Program-made: the position numbers and the translations under genes
Shown here: positions 17,651 to 26,060 of the stretch, in pieces
Layout: every line of letters begins with the position of its first letter
Position numbering within the stretch: position 1 is the stretch's first letter
From: Clostridia bacterium
GTDB lineage: Bacteria > Bacillota > Clostridia > Christensenellales > CAG-138
DNA: 57,351 bases
Direction: 5' to 3'
Assembly (NCBI GenBank): GCA_030527115.1
Contig: JAUNBM010000009.1
Location: forward strand, 1,496 to 58,846
Notes under the pieces: generated by a model
The model's database searches: none
What the model was told of the DNA's origin: nothing
What the model saw: the letters and a program-made list of their open reading frames with translations, nothing else

Positions 17651-18582
17651 CAGTTTGAGTCTCCTCCGGTGGGGTTGGATTTATCTTTTCGTTTCAGCAT
17701 AAAGGTCATCACGGTTCCGAGTATGGCATAGCCAAACAGGGAGTAAGGGATAAGCAACGCGCCTACGAGACAGACCACCGCAAAAACCTGCGTTTGCCCG
17801 AGGCAGAACAGGTAGGAGAAGGAAAGCCCGGCGAGCGCGGACGGGAGCATCCACAGCATTAGAAACAGCAACCAGAAGCTCAGCGAATAGTCGGAGCCGG
17901 CGAGCGACAGCACCGCTCCGATGAGCGACAGCGCCAGCAGGCCGAATATGAAGCTTTGCGGCAGAGTCCAGGAGCCGAACTTCGACAGCCGGCGCACGAG
18001 ACGCGGCTCGCGCTTGCGGTCGAACAGATGCAGAAGCAACAGATTAACAAGCGCTATGACGGCGGCCACGATATATAGCGCCGACAGATATATCTGCTCG
18101 AAGATAAAGGTGAGATCGTTGATTACTTCGTCCGAATACAGGCCGACGGAGGCGACCGCAGTTTTGAACTCCGCGACGAGCAAGGCCTCCGGCGACTCCC
18201 CCGCAAGCATCGAGGGCAGGCAGAGATTCAAAAACAGGGCGAGCAACAGGGCGATGGAAGTATAGAAAGCGCAGTAGAAGAACTCAAACTGGAATCGCTC
18301 CAAAACATACAGAAGAACGCCTGCGGGCGCGATCAGCAGGACAAACAACAGCGCCGTGCCGAAATCCCCAAGCAGGAGGAAAAAAGCGACGAAAAGGGCG
18401 AGGCTCAATACAACGAGCGGCCACGCCTTCCTTGCCTGTATCGCGCTGTACGCCCACAACGCCGGGGCGATGAAGATCGCAGGGAAAAACCAAAGGCTCA
18501 AGACCGACGCGCCTAAAGCCGCCGGTATCCATAGAAACCGATTCTTCGACCTGCCTTCCGATTCGAGTTTAACACTTTCCAT
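17650..18582 (-). CDS. yybS: DUF2232 membrane protein (YybS-like)
   Basis: A 310-residue polytopic membrane protein with about eight hydrophobic segments; it ends in a charged Lys/Asp-rich tail. Position directly before gdpP and the DUF2232 pattern (hydrophobic helices ending in LLIPYSLFGYAILGTVMTFM) match B. subtilis YybS, whose function is not established. There is no ribosome site before the ATG; instead a -10 hexamer ends six bases before it (see promoter entry), predicting a leaderless mRNA. Confidence 0.85.
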   Translation of the reverse strand: MESVKLESEGRSKNRFLWIPAALGASVLSLWFFPAIFIAPALWAYSAIQARKAWPLVVLSLALFVAFFLLLGDFGTALLFVLLIAPAGVLLYVLERFQFEFFYCAFYTSIALLLALFLNLCLPSMLAGESPEALLVAEFKTAVASVGLYSDEVINDLTFIFEQIYLSALYIVAAVIALVNLLLLHLFDRKREPRLVRRLSKFGSWTLPQSFIFGLLALSLIGAVLSLAGSDYSLSFWLLFLMLWMLPSALAGLSFSYLFCLGQTQVFAVVCLVGALLIPYSLFGYAILGTVMTFMLKRKDKSNPTGGDSN

Positions 18583-18588
18583 AGTCTC

Positions 18589-18617
18589 ATTCTACGCAAA
18601 AAAAAGGAAGCCGTCAA
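18589..18617 (-). promoter_or_regulatory. yybS-gdpP promoter embedded in a terminator
   Basis: On the minus strand TTGACG (18612-18617) and TAGAAT (18589-18594) are 17 bases apart. The predicted start falls on the A of the yybS ATG at 18582. The -35 lies in the loop and 3' arm of the terminator at 18598-18629. Confidence 0.65.
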
Positions 18618-18629
18618 GTAAAGGCTTCC
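18598..18629 (-). terminator. Intrinsic terminator after the yhaM operon
   Basis: On the minus strand GGAAGCC, a 10-base loop and GGCTTCC are followed by eight T. It ends the yhaM and small membrane protein unit. Confidence 0.85.
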
Positions 18630-18668
18630 GGTAAAGCAAAATATTTGCCAAATTGGACTGGACGGGGG

Positions 18669-19061
18669 CTATTTGGATTTCAATTTCAGCGCGCCGCCTA
18701 TCAAAAGCAGGGCCGCGCCCGCATACAGTCCCCAGAGCTGATAGTCGGAATAGGTTACAAAGTAGGGGTGAACGTCGGTTATCTTTATCATGAAGAACTG
18801 GCACAACGCCGCAACTAAGGCGAAGATTAAGGCTCCCAGCCCAAGCTTTCGTTTTGGAACAAACGCGGCGGCGATGGCAAGCAGGGCGGCAAGCGGGAGC
18901 GGGAACAGTCTCGGCAGGGCGAAAGCGGCGGCAGAACCGACATAAAAGGAGGTCTGCCCCTCAAGATAGCCGAACAGCAGTATGAACTCCGCGACAAAAA
19001 CCGCCGCTGCAAGAAGCAACGCTATGGATGAAAGAAGCCTGTAAAGGTTCTCCCGCTTCAT
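18669..19061 (-). CDS. Small four-helix membrane protein, unknown
   Basis: A 130-residue protein with four predicted membrane helices (about residues 8-32, 40-60, 68-88 and 105-125). I do not recognise the family. The ATG at 19061 overlaps the stop of the upstream nuclease gene (ATGA) and has GGAGG five bases upstream; longer readings run through that gene. The coupling implies co-expression with the YhaM-type nuclease, not a shared function. Confidence 0.75.
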   Translation of the reverse strand: MKRENLYRLLSSIALLLAAAVFVAEFILLFGYLEGQTSFYVGSAAAFALPRLFPLPLAALLAIAAAFVPKRKLGLGALIFALVAALCQFFMIKITDVHPYFVTYSDYQLWGLYAGAALLLIGGALKLKSK

Positions 19062-20008
19062 TTTTCCTCCTTGTAAAGCTGGCGGTTGTCCAGCGCCCAG
19101 AGCCGCTCGGTAAAGCCGCCGGGCTGAACGCCGTCGAGCGCCTGAAACATCTCGTAGAGCCTGCTGTCGAGCAGGTCGCAAACCGAAAGCACCTCCGCCT
19201 CCGGAAACATCGGAAGTTTCGGGCTTCCGAATTCCGGTTGCCCGTGGTGCGACAGGAGCATATGCTGAACCTTCATAGCCGCCTGCTTGTCGAGTCCGAG
19301 GGCATCAGCGGCGTTTTCAACCATGGAGACTCCGATATTGATATGGCCCACGAGCTGACCCGCCTCGGTGTAAGCGCTTGCAAGGCCGAGCGAGCCCACC
19401 TCCAGCTCGCGGAGCTTGCCAATATCGTGCAAAATCGCGCCGGTATAGAGCAGGTCGGAATTGAGCGCCGGATACAGGTCGGCAATCCTCTCGCAGAGCC
19501 GAACGACCGAGCGGGTATGATGCAGAAGTCCGCCGCGAGTTGCATGGTGGAGCTTCACGCCGGCAGGATAGAGCAGGAGCTTATCCCTGTGCTCATGCAT
19601 CAGATACTGCACGAGCCGGCGGTAGTCCGGATTTTTAAAGCCGCCCGCGAGCGCATAAAGCTCGTCGTACAGCCGGCTTGGATCCTCGGGCGCGCAGGGA
19701 ATGAGCCGGCTTAAATCCACCTCGTCCTGGGGCGAAACGTGGCGGATGCGCTCAATCTTTAACTGTTCGATATCCTTCCAAATAACTATACTTCCGCGAA
19801 CCTTAACTATGTCCTCGGCTTCAAATATGCCATGCAAGGTTGAAGTGTAGTCCCAAAGCTTGGCGTTGCACTCCCCCTCGTCGTCGGCAAGCACGAGGTC
19901 GAGATAGTCCACTCCCTTGGAGTTGGGACGAATCGCGACGCTCTTAATCAGAACAAAGCCCTCAAAGGTCTGTCCGTTTGATTCCCTCAGTAAACGCATC
20001 CTGCTCAT
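19058..20008 (-). CDS. yhaM: 3'-5' exoribonuclease YhaM family
   Basis: A 316-residue protein with an N-terminal OB-fold (residues about 15-90, FEGFVLIKSVAIRPNSKG, then LWDYT) and a C-terminal HD domain: GGLLHHTRSVVRLC, AILHDIGKLRE and LLSHHGQPEFGSPK. This is the YhaM architecture, a metal-dependent 3'-5' exonuclease of Firmicutes acting on RNA or single-stranded DNA. GAGGTG precedes the ATG. It is the first gene of a two-gene unit. Confidence 0.9.
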   Translation of the reverse strand: MSRMRLLRESNGQTFEGFVLIKSVAIRPNSKGVDYLDLVLADDEGECNAKLWDYTSTLHGIFEAEDIVKVRGSIVIWKDIEQLKIERIRHVSPQDEVDLSRLIPCAPEDPSRLYDELYALAGGFKNPDYRRLVQYLMHEHRDKLLLYPAGVKLHHATRGGLLHHTRSVVRLCERIADLYPALNSDLLYTGAILHDIGKLRELEVGSLGLASAYTEAGQLVGHINIGVSMVENAADALGLDKQAAMKVQHMLLSHHGQPEFGSPKLPMFPEAEVLSVCDLLDSRLYEMFQALDGVQPGGFTERLWALDNRQLYKEEK

Positions 20009-20025
20009 TATATCACCTCAACCAA

Positions 20026-20054
20026 ATTATAACACAGCTTTGTCCCGCAAACAA
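20026..20054 (-). promoter_or_regulatory. yhaM promoter
   Basis: On the minus strand TTGTTT (20049-20054) and TATAAT (20026-20031) are 17 bases apart, with TGT before the -10 (extended). The start is near 20019, about 11 bases before the gene. Confidence 0.65.
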
Positions 20055-20060
20055 TGCTTT

Positions 20061-20585
20061 TTATGCGCCGATCAGCTCCTCAACCATAGCGCGGAGCGCA
20101 TCGGCGTCCACCCCCGCCGGGCAGTACAGGCTTCGGCTCGTTCCGCTCAAATCGTCATACCACTGCGCCCTGCCCGTGGTTTCGGAAAGGCAGAGCGTAT
20201 AGGTCTGCTCGTTACAGCTCTCCTCCGTTATGCTAAGATAGGCGCCGCTGTCGTCGGCAAGGTTGCTCTCCGAAACCGTGTATGCAATCCGGTAGTAGTA
20301 CAGGATTTCGTCGGAATAGAACCGAGCCTGAGCCGCAGATACCCCGCGCCGCGTCGTAATCACGGCAAAGCTCGCGTCAACGGCGGTTGCGGGCAACAGC
20401 ATATCGAAGCGAAACCGGTTAAAAATCTCCTCTTGGGCTACCTCCTCCTCCGAAAGCGGGTTGAGATACGGCGCGGTCGAATCCTCGGCAATCGCGGTGG
20501 GTTCGGGACTTTTGGTTTCATCCCCGCCCGCGCAACCCACAGCCGCCAGCAAAAGCGCCAGCCCCACAATCCAAAGCTTCTTCAT
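20061..20585 (-). CDS. Hypothetical lipoprotein
   Basis: A 174-residue protein with a signal peptide ending in the lipobox AAVGC (Cys18), a short Glu/Pro/Thr linker, and a soluble domain of about 130 residues that I do not recognise. It follows the GH3 gene by nine bases, and AGGAGG overlaps the GH3 stop region, so the two are co-transcribed. A cell-surface role near the GH3 enzyme is plausible but unproven. Confidence 0.75.
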   Translation of the reverse strand: MKKLWIVGLALLLAAVGCAGGDETKSPEPTAIAEDSTAPYLNPLSEEEVAQEEIFNRFRFDMLLPATAVDASFAVITTRRGVSAAQARFYSDEILYYYRIAYTVSESNLADDSGAYLSITEESCNEQTYTLCLSETTGRAQWYDDLSGTSRSLYCPAGVDADALRAMVEELIGA

Positions 20586-20594
20586 CCTTACCTC

Positions 20595-21851
20595 CTAATA
20601 GTTCCAGCCGCAGGCGACGGTTTTTGCACTTAAGATGCGATAGACGCTTTCATTCAGCCGCTCCTCGCTTATAATCCCGCCGTCCACAGCCGCATACAGC
20701 CCCTCTAAAATCTGGCGCTGATAGTCGTGATTCGCCCCGCAGAGGATGAGATCGCCGCCCGCCAGAATGAACTGCACCGCCGCATCCGAAAGGGTGGCGC
20801 GGCTTCTGAGCCCGCTCATGCGGAAGTCGTCGCTCATAACTATGCCGTCAAAGCCCATCTCCTCCCGAAGTATCTCAGTTATCCAAACGTAGGACAGGGT
20901 GGCTATCTCGGAGTCCACCTCCGGATACAGGATGTGCCCAACCATAACCCCGTCCACCCCCGCGTCCGCCGCCGCCATAAACGGAACCAACTCGTAAGCG
21001 CGAAGCTCGTCCAGCGTCTTATAAACGACCGGAGTAGTCTCATGGCTGTCCTCGCTCGTTGCGCCATGCCCCGGAAAGTGTTTAACGATGGATAGCGTTC
21101 CCGAAGCCTGAAGCCCAAAGATGCACGCCAGCCCGATATTCGAGACTATGTTTTCGTCCGAGGAGATAATCCGCTTTTTCAGGAAGGTTGAATCGGGGTT
21201 TTCCGCAACATCGAGGCAGGGAGCAAGGTCGGTATTGATTCCAACGCCCGCAAGCCCGTCTCCTATCATCAAAAACTGCTCGAAAGCCCCGTCCTCGTCG
21301 TTGCGGTTGCCGAGCGTTCTTGCATGGGTCGGCCATGAGGGCCACTTGAACCGGGTGACGTTGCCGCCCTCAACATCGGTGCTGATCAACAGCGGTATCT
21401 CGCTGGGGTTGCGATCGCAAATATCGGCGGTCAGGGAGGCGCACCGCGAGAAGCCGCCGTCCGAGTCGGTTCTTGAGATATTCTGCCCGTAAAGGATAAC
21501 GCCGCCTATCTTATACTCCTCCATAATCGAGGCAAAGGTGGACGAGACCGAGTTTGTGCCCGAAAAGCCGAACATACAGAGCTGGCCTATTCTCTCCTCT
21601 ATCGTCATGTTGTGAATGTATGCCATGAGCGTATCGGAGGGAGTGGGCTGAACGGTAGGCTCAGGCGTATAGGAGGGCTCGGGCGTTGCCTCCGGCGTCG
21701 GAACCGGCGAGAAGCTTGCGATTGCCGTCGGCATAACGCGCGCCGTTTCGGTGGGCAGAGCGGACGGGACTACGACCTCGATGGGCTCTATCCGTCCGTC
21801 GCAACCGATAAGTAGGATTGATAAAAGAAGAATCGCAAGGACTTTTTTCAT
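20595..21851 (-). CDS. Glycoside hydrolase family 3 lipoprotein (NagZ-type beta-hexosaminidase)
   Basis: A 418-residue secreted enzyme: lipobox LLIGC (Cys17), a Thr/Pro/Glu linker to about residue 75, then a single GH3 N-terminal domain. It contains the KHFPGHG motif, a His in DSHETTP and the nucleophile Asp in MSDDF, the features of NagZ-type beta-N-acetylglucosaminidases acting on peptidoglycan fragments. It lacks the second GH3 domain of beta-glucosidases. No ribosome site is present; a -10 ends six bases before the ATG, so the mRNA may be leaderless. The exact substrate is inferred from the family. Confidence 0.88.
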   Translation of the reverse strand: MKKVLAILLLSILLIGCDGRIEPIEVVVPSALPTETARVMPTAIASFSPVPTPEATPEPSYTPEPTVQPTPSDTLMAYIHNMTIEERIGQLCMFGFSGTNSVSSTFASIMEEYKIGGVILYGQNISRTDSDGGFSRCASLTADICDRNPSEIPLLISTDVEGGNVTRFKWPSWPTHARTLGNRNDEDGAFEQFLMIGDGLAGVGINTDLAPCLDVAENPDSTFLKKRIISSDENIVSNIGLACIFGLQASGTLSIVKHFPGHGATSEDSHETTPVVYKTLDELRAYELVPFMAAADAGVDGVMVGHILYPEVDSEIATLSYVWITEILREEMGFDGIVMSDDFRMSGLRSRATLSDAAVQFILAGGDLILCGANHDYQRQILEGLYAAVDGGIISEERLNESVYRILSAKTVACGWNY

Positions 21852-21857
21852 GGGCTT

Positions 21858-21886
21858 ATCTTACCATAGCCCGCCCCGCTTGGCAA
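21858..21886 (-). promoter_or_regulatory. GH3 gene promoter, leaderless geometry
   Basis: On the minus strand TTGCCA (21881-21886) and TAAGAT (21858-21863) are 17 bases apart, with TGG just before the -10. The predicted start coincides with the A of the ATG at 21851. Confidence 0.65.
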
Positions 21887-21945
21887 GAACGAGGCTTGTC
21901 GAGTTGACGTTGCCGCCTCAAAGTATTACAATAAGTACATAAAGT

Positions 21946-21982
21946 AAAGCGCCGAAGTCACATCTTCCCCGACGCTTTTTTT
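21946..21982. terminator. Candidate terminator between rpoD and the GH3 gene
   Basis: AAAGCG (21946-21951) pairs with CGCTTT (21973-21978), and GAAG with CTTC inside. The U-run is better on the plus strand (seven T) than on the minus strand, where rpoD would need it, so the direction is uncertain. Confidence 0.45.
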
Positions 21983-22036
21983 ATTTAACGTTATTATTTC
22001 AACTGTTGCCAACCTTGGGGCAAACCCGCGTCCGGC

Positions 22037-23110
22037 TTAGTCCAGAAAATCCTTCAGCCGCTTGCTCCTGGAGGGATGGCGGAGCTTTCTGAGCGCCTTC
22101 GCCTCGATTTGGCGGATGCGCTCGCGGGTCACCTTGAATTCGCGGCCGACCTCCTCAAGCGTGCGCGCCTTGCCGTCGTCCAGCCCGTAGCGGAGGCGCA
22201 ACACCTTTGCCTCGCGCGGGGTGAGCGTATGCAACACGTCCATCAACTGCTCCTTGAGCAGGGTAACCGCAACGGCCTCGGAGGGCGCGGGCGCGTCCTC
22301 ATCGGGAATAAAGTCGCCCAGGTGGCTGTCGTCCTCCTCGCCTATCGGGGTTTCGAGCGACACCGGCTCCTGCGCAATCTTGATAATCTCCCTGACCTTT
22401 TCCTCGGATATTCCCATCTCCTTGGCTATCTCGTCGGGGCGCGGATCCCTGCCGTATTCCTGGACAAGCTGTCGGTTAACTCGGATCAGCTTATTGATCG
22501 TCTCAACCATGTGGACGGGGATGCGGATAGTCCTCGCCTGATCTGCAATCGCCCTGGTTATCGCCTGCCGTATCCACCAGGTAGCATAGGTGGAAAACTT
22601 GTAGCCCTTGGTGTAATCGAATTTTTCCACAGCCTTTATCAAGCCGAGATTGCCCTCCTGAATCAGATCGAGAAAGAGCATTCCCCTGCCGACATAGCGC
22701 TTGGCTATCGAGACGACGAGCCGCAGGTTCGCCTCAGCGAGCTGATGCTTCGCTTCCGGATCGCCCTCCACCATGCGCGTGGCAAGCTCCACCTCCTGTT
22801 CGGCGGTCAGAAGCGGCACCTTGCCTATCTCCTTGAGATACATTCTAACCGGATCGTCGATGTTTACGCTCTCCGACACGGACAGGATGCTCTCAATCTC
22901 CGCAATCTCTACGTTGATATCCTCCGGAACCACAACATCCTCCACAACGTCGATGTTCAGCTCCTCGATGTCGTCATAGATCTTCTCAACCTGCTCCTGA
23001 TCGAGCTCCAGCTCCGAAAGCGCGTCCATAATCTCCTTGTAGGTCAATATTCCCTTGGACTTGCCGCTTTCCAGCAGTTCCGTTACCTTGGCACGATAAT
23101 CTTTAGTCAT
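22037..23110 (-). CDS. rpoD: RNA polymerase primary sigma factor SigA (RpoD)
   Basis: A 357-residue sigma-70 factor: short region 1.1, region 1.2 ([17 protein letters not shown]), region 2 ([17 protein letters not shown] for -10 recognition), region 3, and region 4.2 with the helix-turn-helix [20 protein letters not shown] for -35 recognition. It sets the TTGACA/TATAAT promoters seen in the window. GGGAGA precedes the ATG. It follows dnaG by 12 bases in the conserved dgt-dnaG-rpoD block. Confidence 0.97.
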   Translation of the reverse strand: MTKDYRAKVTELLESGKSKGILTYKEIMDALSELELDQEQVEKIYDDIEELNIDVVEDVVVPEDINVEIAEIESILSVSESVNIDDPVRMYLKEIGKVPLLTAEQEVELATRMVEGDPEAKHQLAEANLRLVVSIAKRYVGRGMLFLDLIQEGNLGLIKAVEKFDYTKGYKFSTYATWWIRQAITRAIADQARTIRIPVHMVETINKLIRVNRQLVQEYGRDPRPDEIAKEMGISEEKVREIIKIAQEPVSLETPIGEEDDSHLGDFIPDEDAPAPSEAVAVTLLKEQLMDVLHTLTPREAKVLRLRYGLDDGKARTLEEVGREFKVTRERIRQIEAKALRKLRHPSRSKRLKDFLD

Positions 23111-23122
23111 TCTCCCGTCTCC

Positions 23123-24868
23123 TTATTTCTTTGCCCTTATTTTGGTCTGTATTTCCTTTAGTATGTCCGCTTTTTCCTCCGCCGGCAGAGCCGGATCCTT
23201 CAGCTTGAGCTGTAGAAGCTCCAGCTCCTCCTCATCATCCAACCGCCTCAGCCGTTCGAGGCACTCCCTTGCCGTTCTCAGCGGTTCGAGCAGGGCGCCC
23301 TCCTCCTTTATGATGGCGGAGACCTTCTCAGCCTCGCTCTGCTCCAGTCCCGAAACATAGGCGGCTATCGAAAAGCCCGCCCCGCACATCGCGTCATACA
23401 GCCTCCTGTAACCCGGAGTGCGCAAACGGCTTTGCACCTCCTCCCCTTTCAGGTATTGAAGCGCGCCCGCATCATACAGGGCGGAGCATAGAAGCGAGCG
23501 CTCCAACAGCTCGCGGACGGGCTCCTCCTCGCGGCTTTGCCTGCGCAAGCCCCCGCGCAAAAAACCGCCGCTCTCAATCACCGCCGCGCTTCCGCTCCCC
23601 CCCTGTCTCTTTAGCGCTTCAAGCTCGTAACCGGTCTTTTTCGCAAGCTGTTTATAATACCGCTCCTGTTCCACCGGTTGCAGGGTGTTGATATAGGCGC
23701 AAGCCTGCTTCGCATAGCGCTCGCGCTCGTTTTCAACCTCCAAATTCACCCCCGCCGCCATGTTCTCCAGCTTGAACGCGCTCAACGTCAGGGCGTTCTG
23801 CTTCAAACGCGCAAAGCCCTCCGCCCCGTAGAGCTGGACGTACTCGTCGGGGTCGAGCTGGTCGGGAAAGCTGATAACGCGAACAGAAAGCCCCTCGTTT
23901 TTCAAAATCTCCATGCCGCGAATCGTGGCGTTCTGCCCCGCCGCATCGCCGTCATAGGCGATATAAACCGTCTCGACATAGCGCTTTAAAAGCCTTGCCT
24001 GCTGTTGCGTAAGCGCCGTTCCCAAACTCGCCACCGCATTTTCCACCCCGGCCTTATAAAGCCCGATAACGTCCATATAGCCTTCAACCATCACCAAATC
24101 GGATAGCTGAGCGTTTTTTTGGTAGCAGAGCCCGTAGAGATTATTTCTCTTATTATAGATCGGCGTATCGCCCGTGTTGATATACTTGGGACTTCCATCG
24201 TCGATAACCCTCGCGCCAAAGCCCAAAACCCTGCCGCTGGCGCCGAGAATCGGAAATATCAGCCGGTTACGATAGGCGTCGTAAACCGATTTTCTGTCCT
24301 CGTTTCGCACAAGAAGTCCCGCGTCAACCAGCTCCTTGGCGGAAAAGCCCTGCGCGGTAAGGTGCTTGAGCAACGCCTCCCAATCGTTCGGCGCATAGCC
24401 TATTCCAAACCGAAGCACGATATCCTTGTTGAGCCCCCGCGCCGTCGCATAAGCCTGCGCAACCTTGCCGCCTTCGGAAAAGAAGCATTCGCAGTAGAAC
24501 CGCGCCGCTCTTTTTACCGCCTCATACAGCCGCTCGCGATAAGCCCGCTGTTCCCTAAGCTCCTTATCATTTACCTCGCTCGGCAACTCCATCCCGACGC
24601 GATTCGCCAAAAACTGCACCGCCTCAAAGTAGGGAAGCCGCTCAATATCCATGATGAACTGGATAACTGTGCCCCCGGCATGACAGCCGAAGCAATAGAA
24701 GAGCTGCTTGTCCGGCGAAACCGAAAAGGACGCGGTCTTTTCCCCATGCAACGGGCAAAGCCCCCAGAGCTTCCTGCCCTTGGGCTTTAATTCCACATAG
24801 CTTGAGATGACGGACACTATGTCGTTTTTGGCGAGCAGTTCGTCCATCCAGACGCTCGGAAATGCCAA
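23123..24868 (-). CDS. dnaG: DNA primase DnaG
   Basis: Primase for lagging-strand synthesis. The 581-residue protein has the CHC2 zinc finger (CPLHGEKTASFSVSP, then YCFGCHAGG), the RNA polymerase core and a Toprim domain (VEGYMDVIGLYKAG, DGDAAGQNA), and a C-terminal helicase-binding region. I choose the TTG at 24868, five bases after GGGAGG, giving the familiar AFPSVWMDELLAKNDIV start and a 10-base gap after dgt. The ATG upstream would overlap dgt and place the ribosome site inside the gene. Confidence 0.94.
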   Translation of the reverse strand: MAFPSVWMDELLAKNDIVSVISSYVELKPKGRKLWGLCPLHGEKTASFSVSPDKQLFYCFGCHAGGTVIQFIMDIERLPYFEAVQFLANRVGMELPSEVNDKELREQRAYRERLYEAVKRAARFYCECFFSEGGKVAQAYATARGLNKDIVLRFGIGYAPNDWEALLKHLTAQGFSAKELVDAGLLVRNEDRKSVYDAYRNRLIFPILGASGRVLGFGARVIDDGSPKYINTGDTPIYNKRNNLYGLCYQKNAQLSDLVMVEGYMDVIGLYKAGVENAVASLGTALTQQQARLLKRYVETVYIAYDGDAAGQNATIRGMEILKNEGLSVRVISFPDQLDPDEYVQLYGAEGFARLKQNALTLSAFKLENMAAGVNLEVENERERYAKQACAYINTLQPVEQERYYKQLAKKTGYELEALKRQGGSGSAAVIESGGFLRGGLRRQSREEEPVRELLERSLLCSALYDAGALQYLKGEEVQSRLRTPGYRRLYDAMCGAGFSIAAYVSGLEQSEAEKVSAIIKEEGALLEPLRTARECLERLRRLDDEEELELLQLKLKDPALPAEEKADILKEIQTKIRAKK

Positions 24869-24878
24869 AGCTTCCTCC

Positions 24879-25886
24879 CTAATCCCAATTCTTGGGTACA
24901 AACAGCCGTTCGTAATCTCGTATGGCGTAGTTGTCGGTCATGCACGCGATGTAATCCGCCACGACCCGCTCCACGCCGTCCTCTTGTATAAACTGTGCGA
25001 ACTCCGGCGGCAGAGCGTCAATATTCCTTATGTAATGCCCGTAAAGCTCCTCTACTACCCGCATCGCCTTCTTTTCCTCGCGCTTGGCGACAGGATTGTA
25101 GTATACGCTATCAAACATAAAGCTCCGAAACGCATCGAACTCTTTTCTCATATCCGCCGGAAAACCCACCTCCGGCTTGCCGAGCGAATAGGCAACGATG
25201 CTCGTTATCATCGTGTTGATCCTTTTCCCGTGGGTGTCCCCGAAGCAGTCCACGCAGGACTTGGGCAAATCCTCGTTGGACAGCACCCCCGCCCTGATAG
25301 CGTCGTCCACGTCATGATTGATATAGGCGATGCGATCCGCCAGCGAAACTATCCTGCCCTCCAAAGTTGCGGCTTCACCGCTGCTCTTGTGGTTAACGAT
25401 GCCGTCCCGCACCTCAAAGGTCAGATTAAGCCCCCTGCCCTCGTATTCGAGCTTCTCCACCAACCGCAGGCTCTGAATATTATGCTCAAACCCGCCGGGA
25501 ACCAGCCCGTTCAAAACGGTCTCGCCCGCATGGCCGAAGGGCGTATGCCCCAAATCATGCCCCATCGCAATCGCCTCGGTCAGATCCTCGTTCATGCTCA
25601 AGGCGCGGGCGATGGAGCGGGCAATCTGCGTAACCTCAAGCGTATGCGTCAGCCGCGTGCGATAATGATCTCCGCGGGGCGAAAGAAACACCTGGGTCTT
25701 GTGCTTTAAACGCCGGAACGACTTGCAATGAAGTATCCTGTCGCGGTCGCGCATGAACTCGGTTCGCAACGGACAAAGCGGCAAGGGCAAGGCCCTGCCC
25801 TTCGTCTCCGCCGCAAGCGCGGCATACGGCGATAAAAGCTGTCGTTCCTGCTCTTCCCGAATTTTACGAATGCGCCCGTCGTCCAT
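24879..25886 (-). CDS. dgt: Deoxyguanosinetriphosphate triphosphohydrolase-like protein
   Basis: A 335-residue HD-domain hydrolase that cleaves dNTPs to nucleoside and triphosphate. Motifs: RTRLTHTLEVTQIARS (first His), GHDLGHTPFGHAGE (HD pair) and a later LADRIAYINHDVDDA. The family type is the shorter bacterial dGTPase often placed before dnaG. GGAGGTCAC precedes the ATG. Substrate range is inferred. Confidence 0.9.
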   Translation of the reverse strand: MDDGRIRKIREEQERQLLSPYAALAAETKGRALPLPLCPLRTEFMRDRDRILHCKSFRRLKHKTQVFLSPRGDHYRTRLTHTLEVTQIARSIARALSMNEDLTEAIAMGHDLGHTPFGHAGETVLNGLVPGGFEHNIQSLRLVEKLEYEGRGLNLTFEVRDGIVNHKSSGEAATLEGRIVSLADRIAYINHDVDDAIRAGVLSNEDLPKSCVDCFGDTHGKRINTMITSIVAYSLGKPEVGFPADMRKEFDAFRSFMFDSVYYNPVAKREEKKAMRVVEELYGHYIRNIDALPPEFAQFIQEDGVERVVADYIACMTDNYAIRDYERLFVPKNWD

Positions 25887-26048
25887 GTGACCTCCAAAAA
25901 CCGCGACTTAGACTAATTATTTCACCGCCTTTTTCAAAAACCCTTTTATTCGACCTTCCGCGCCGGAAAACCTCCGGCTCTAAGCCCCGTCCCGCCGTAT
26001 TTTGCTTTTCGGCGTGCCTGCAGGCGCATATTTTCCCTGTTCCGGCGT

Positions 26049-26054
26049 TAAAAT
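26049..26054 (+). promoter_or_regulatory. -10 element of the GT2-like gene
   Basis: TAAAAT ends six bases before the ATG at 26061, the same spacing as at yybS, the GH3 gene and the CPBP gene. No good -35 is seen at 16-18 bases, and there is no ribosome site. Confidence 0.4.
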
Positions 26055-26060
26055 ATCCAA

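Noticed and set aside
22076..23161. A 361-codon plus-strand frame opposite rpoD
   Set aside because: Mirror of a highly conserved gene; composition is that of an antisense frame.
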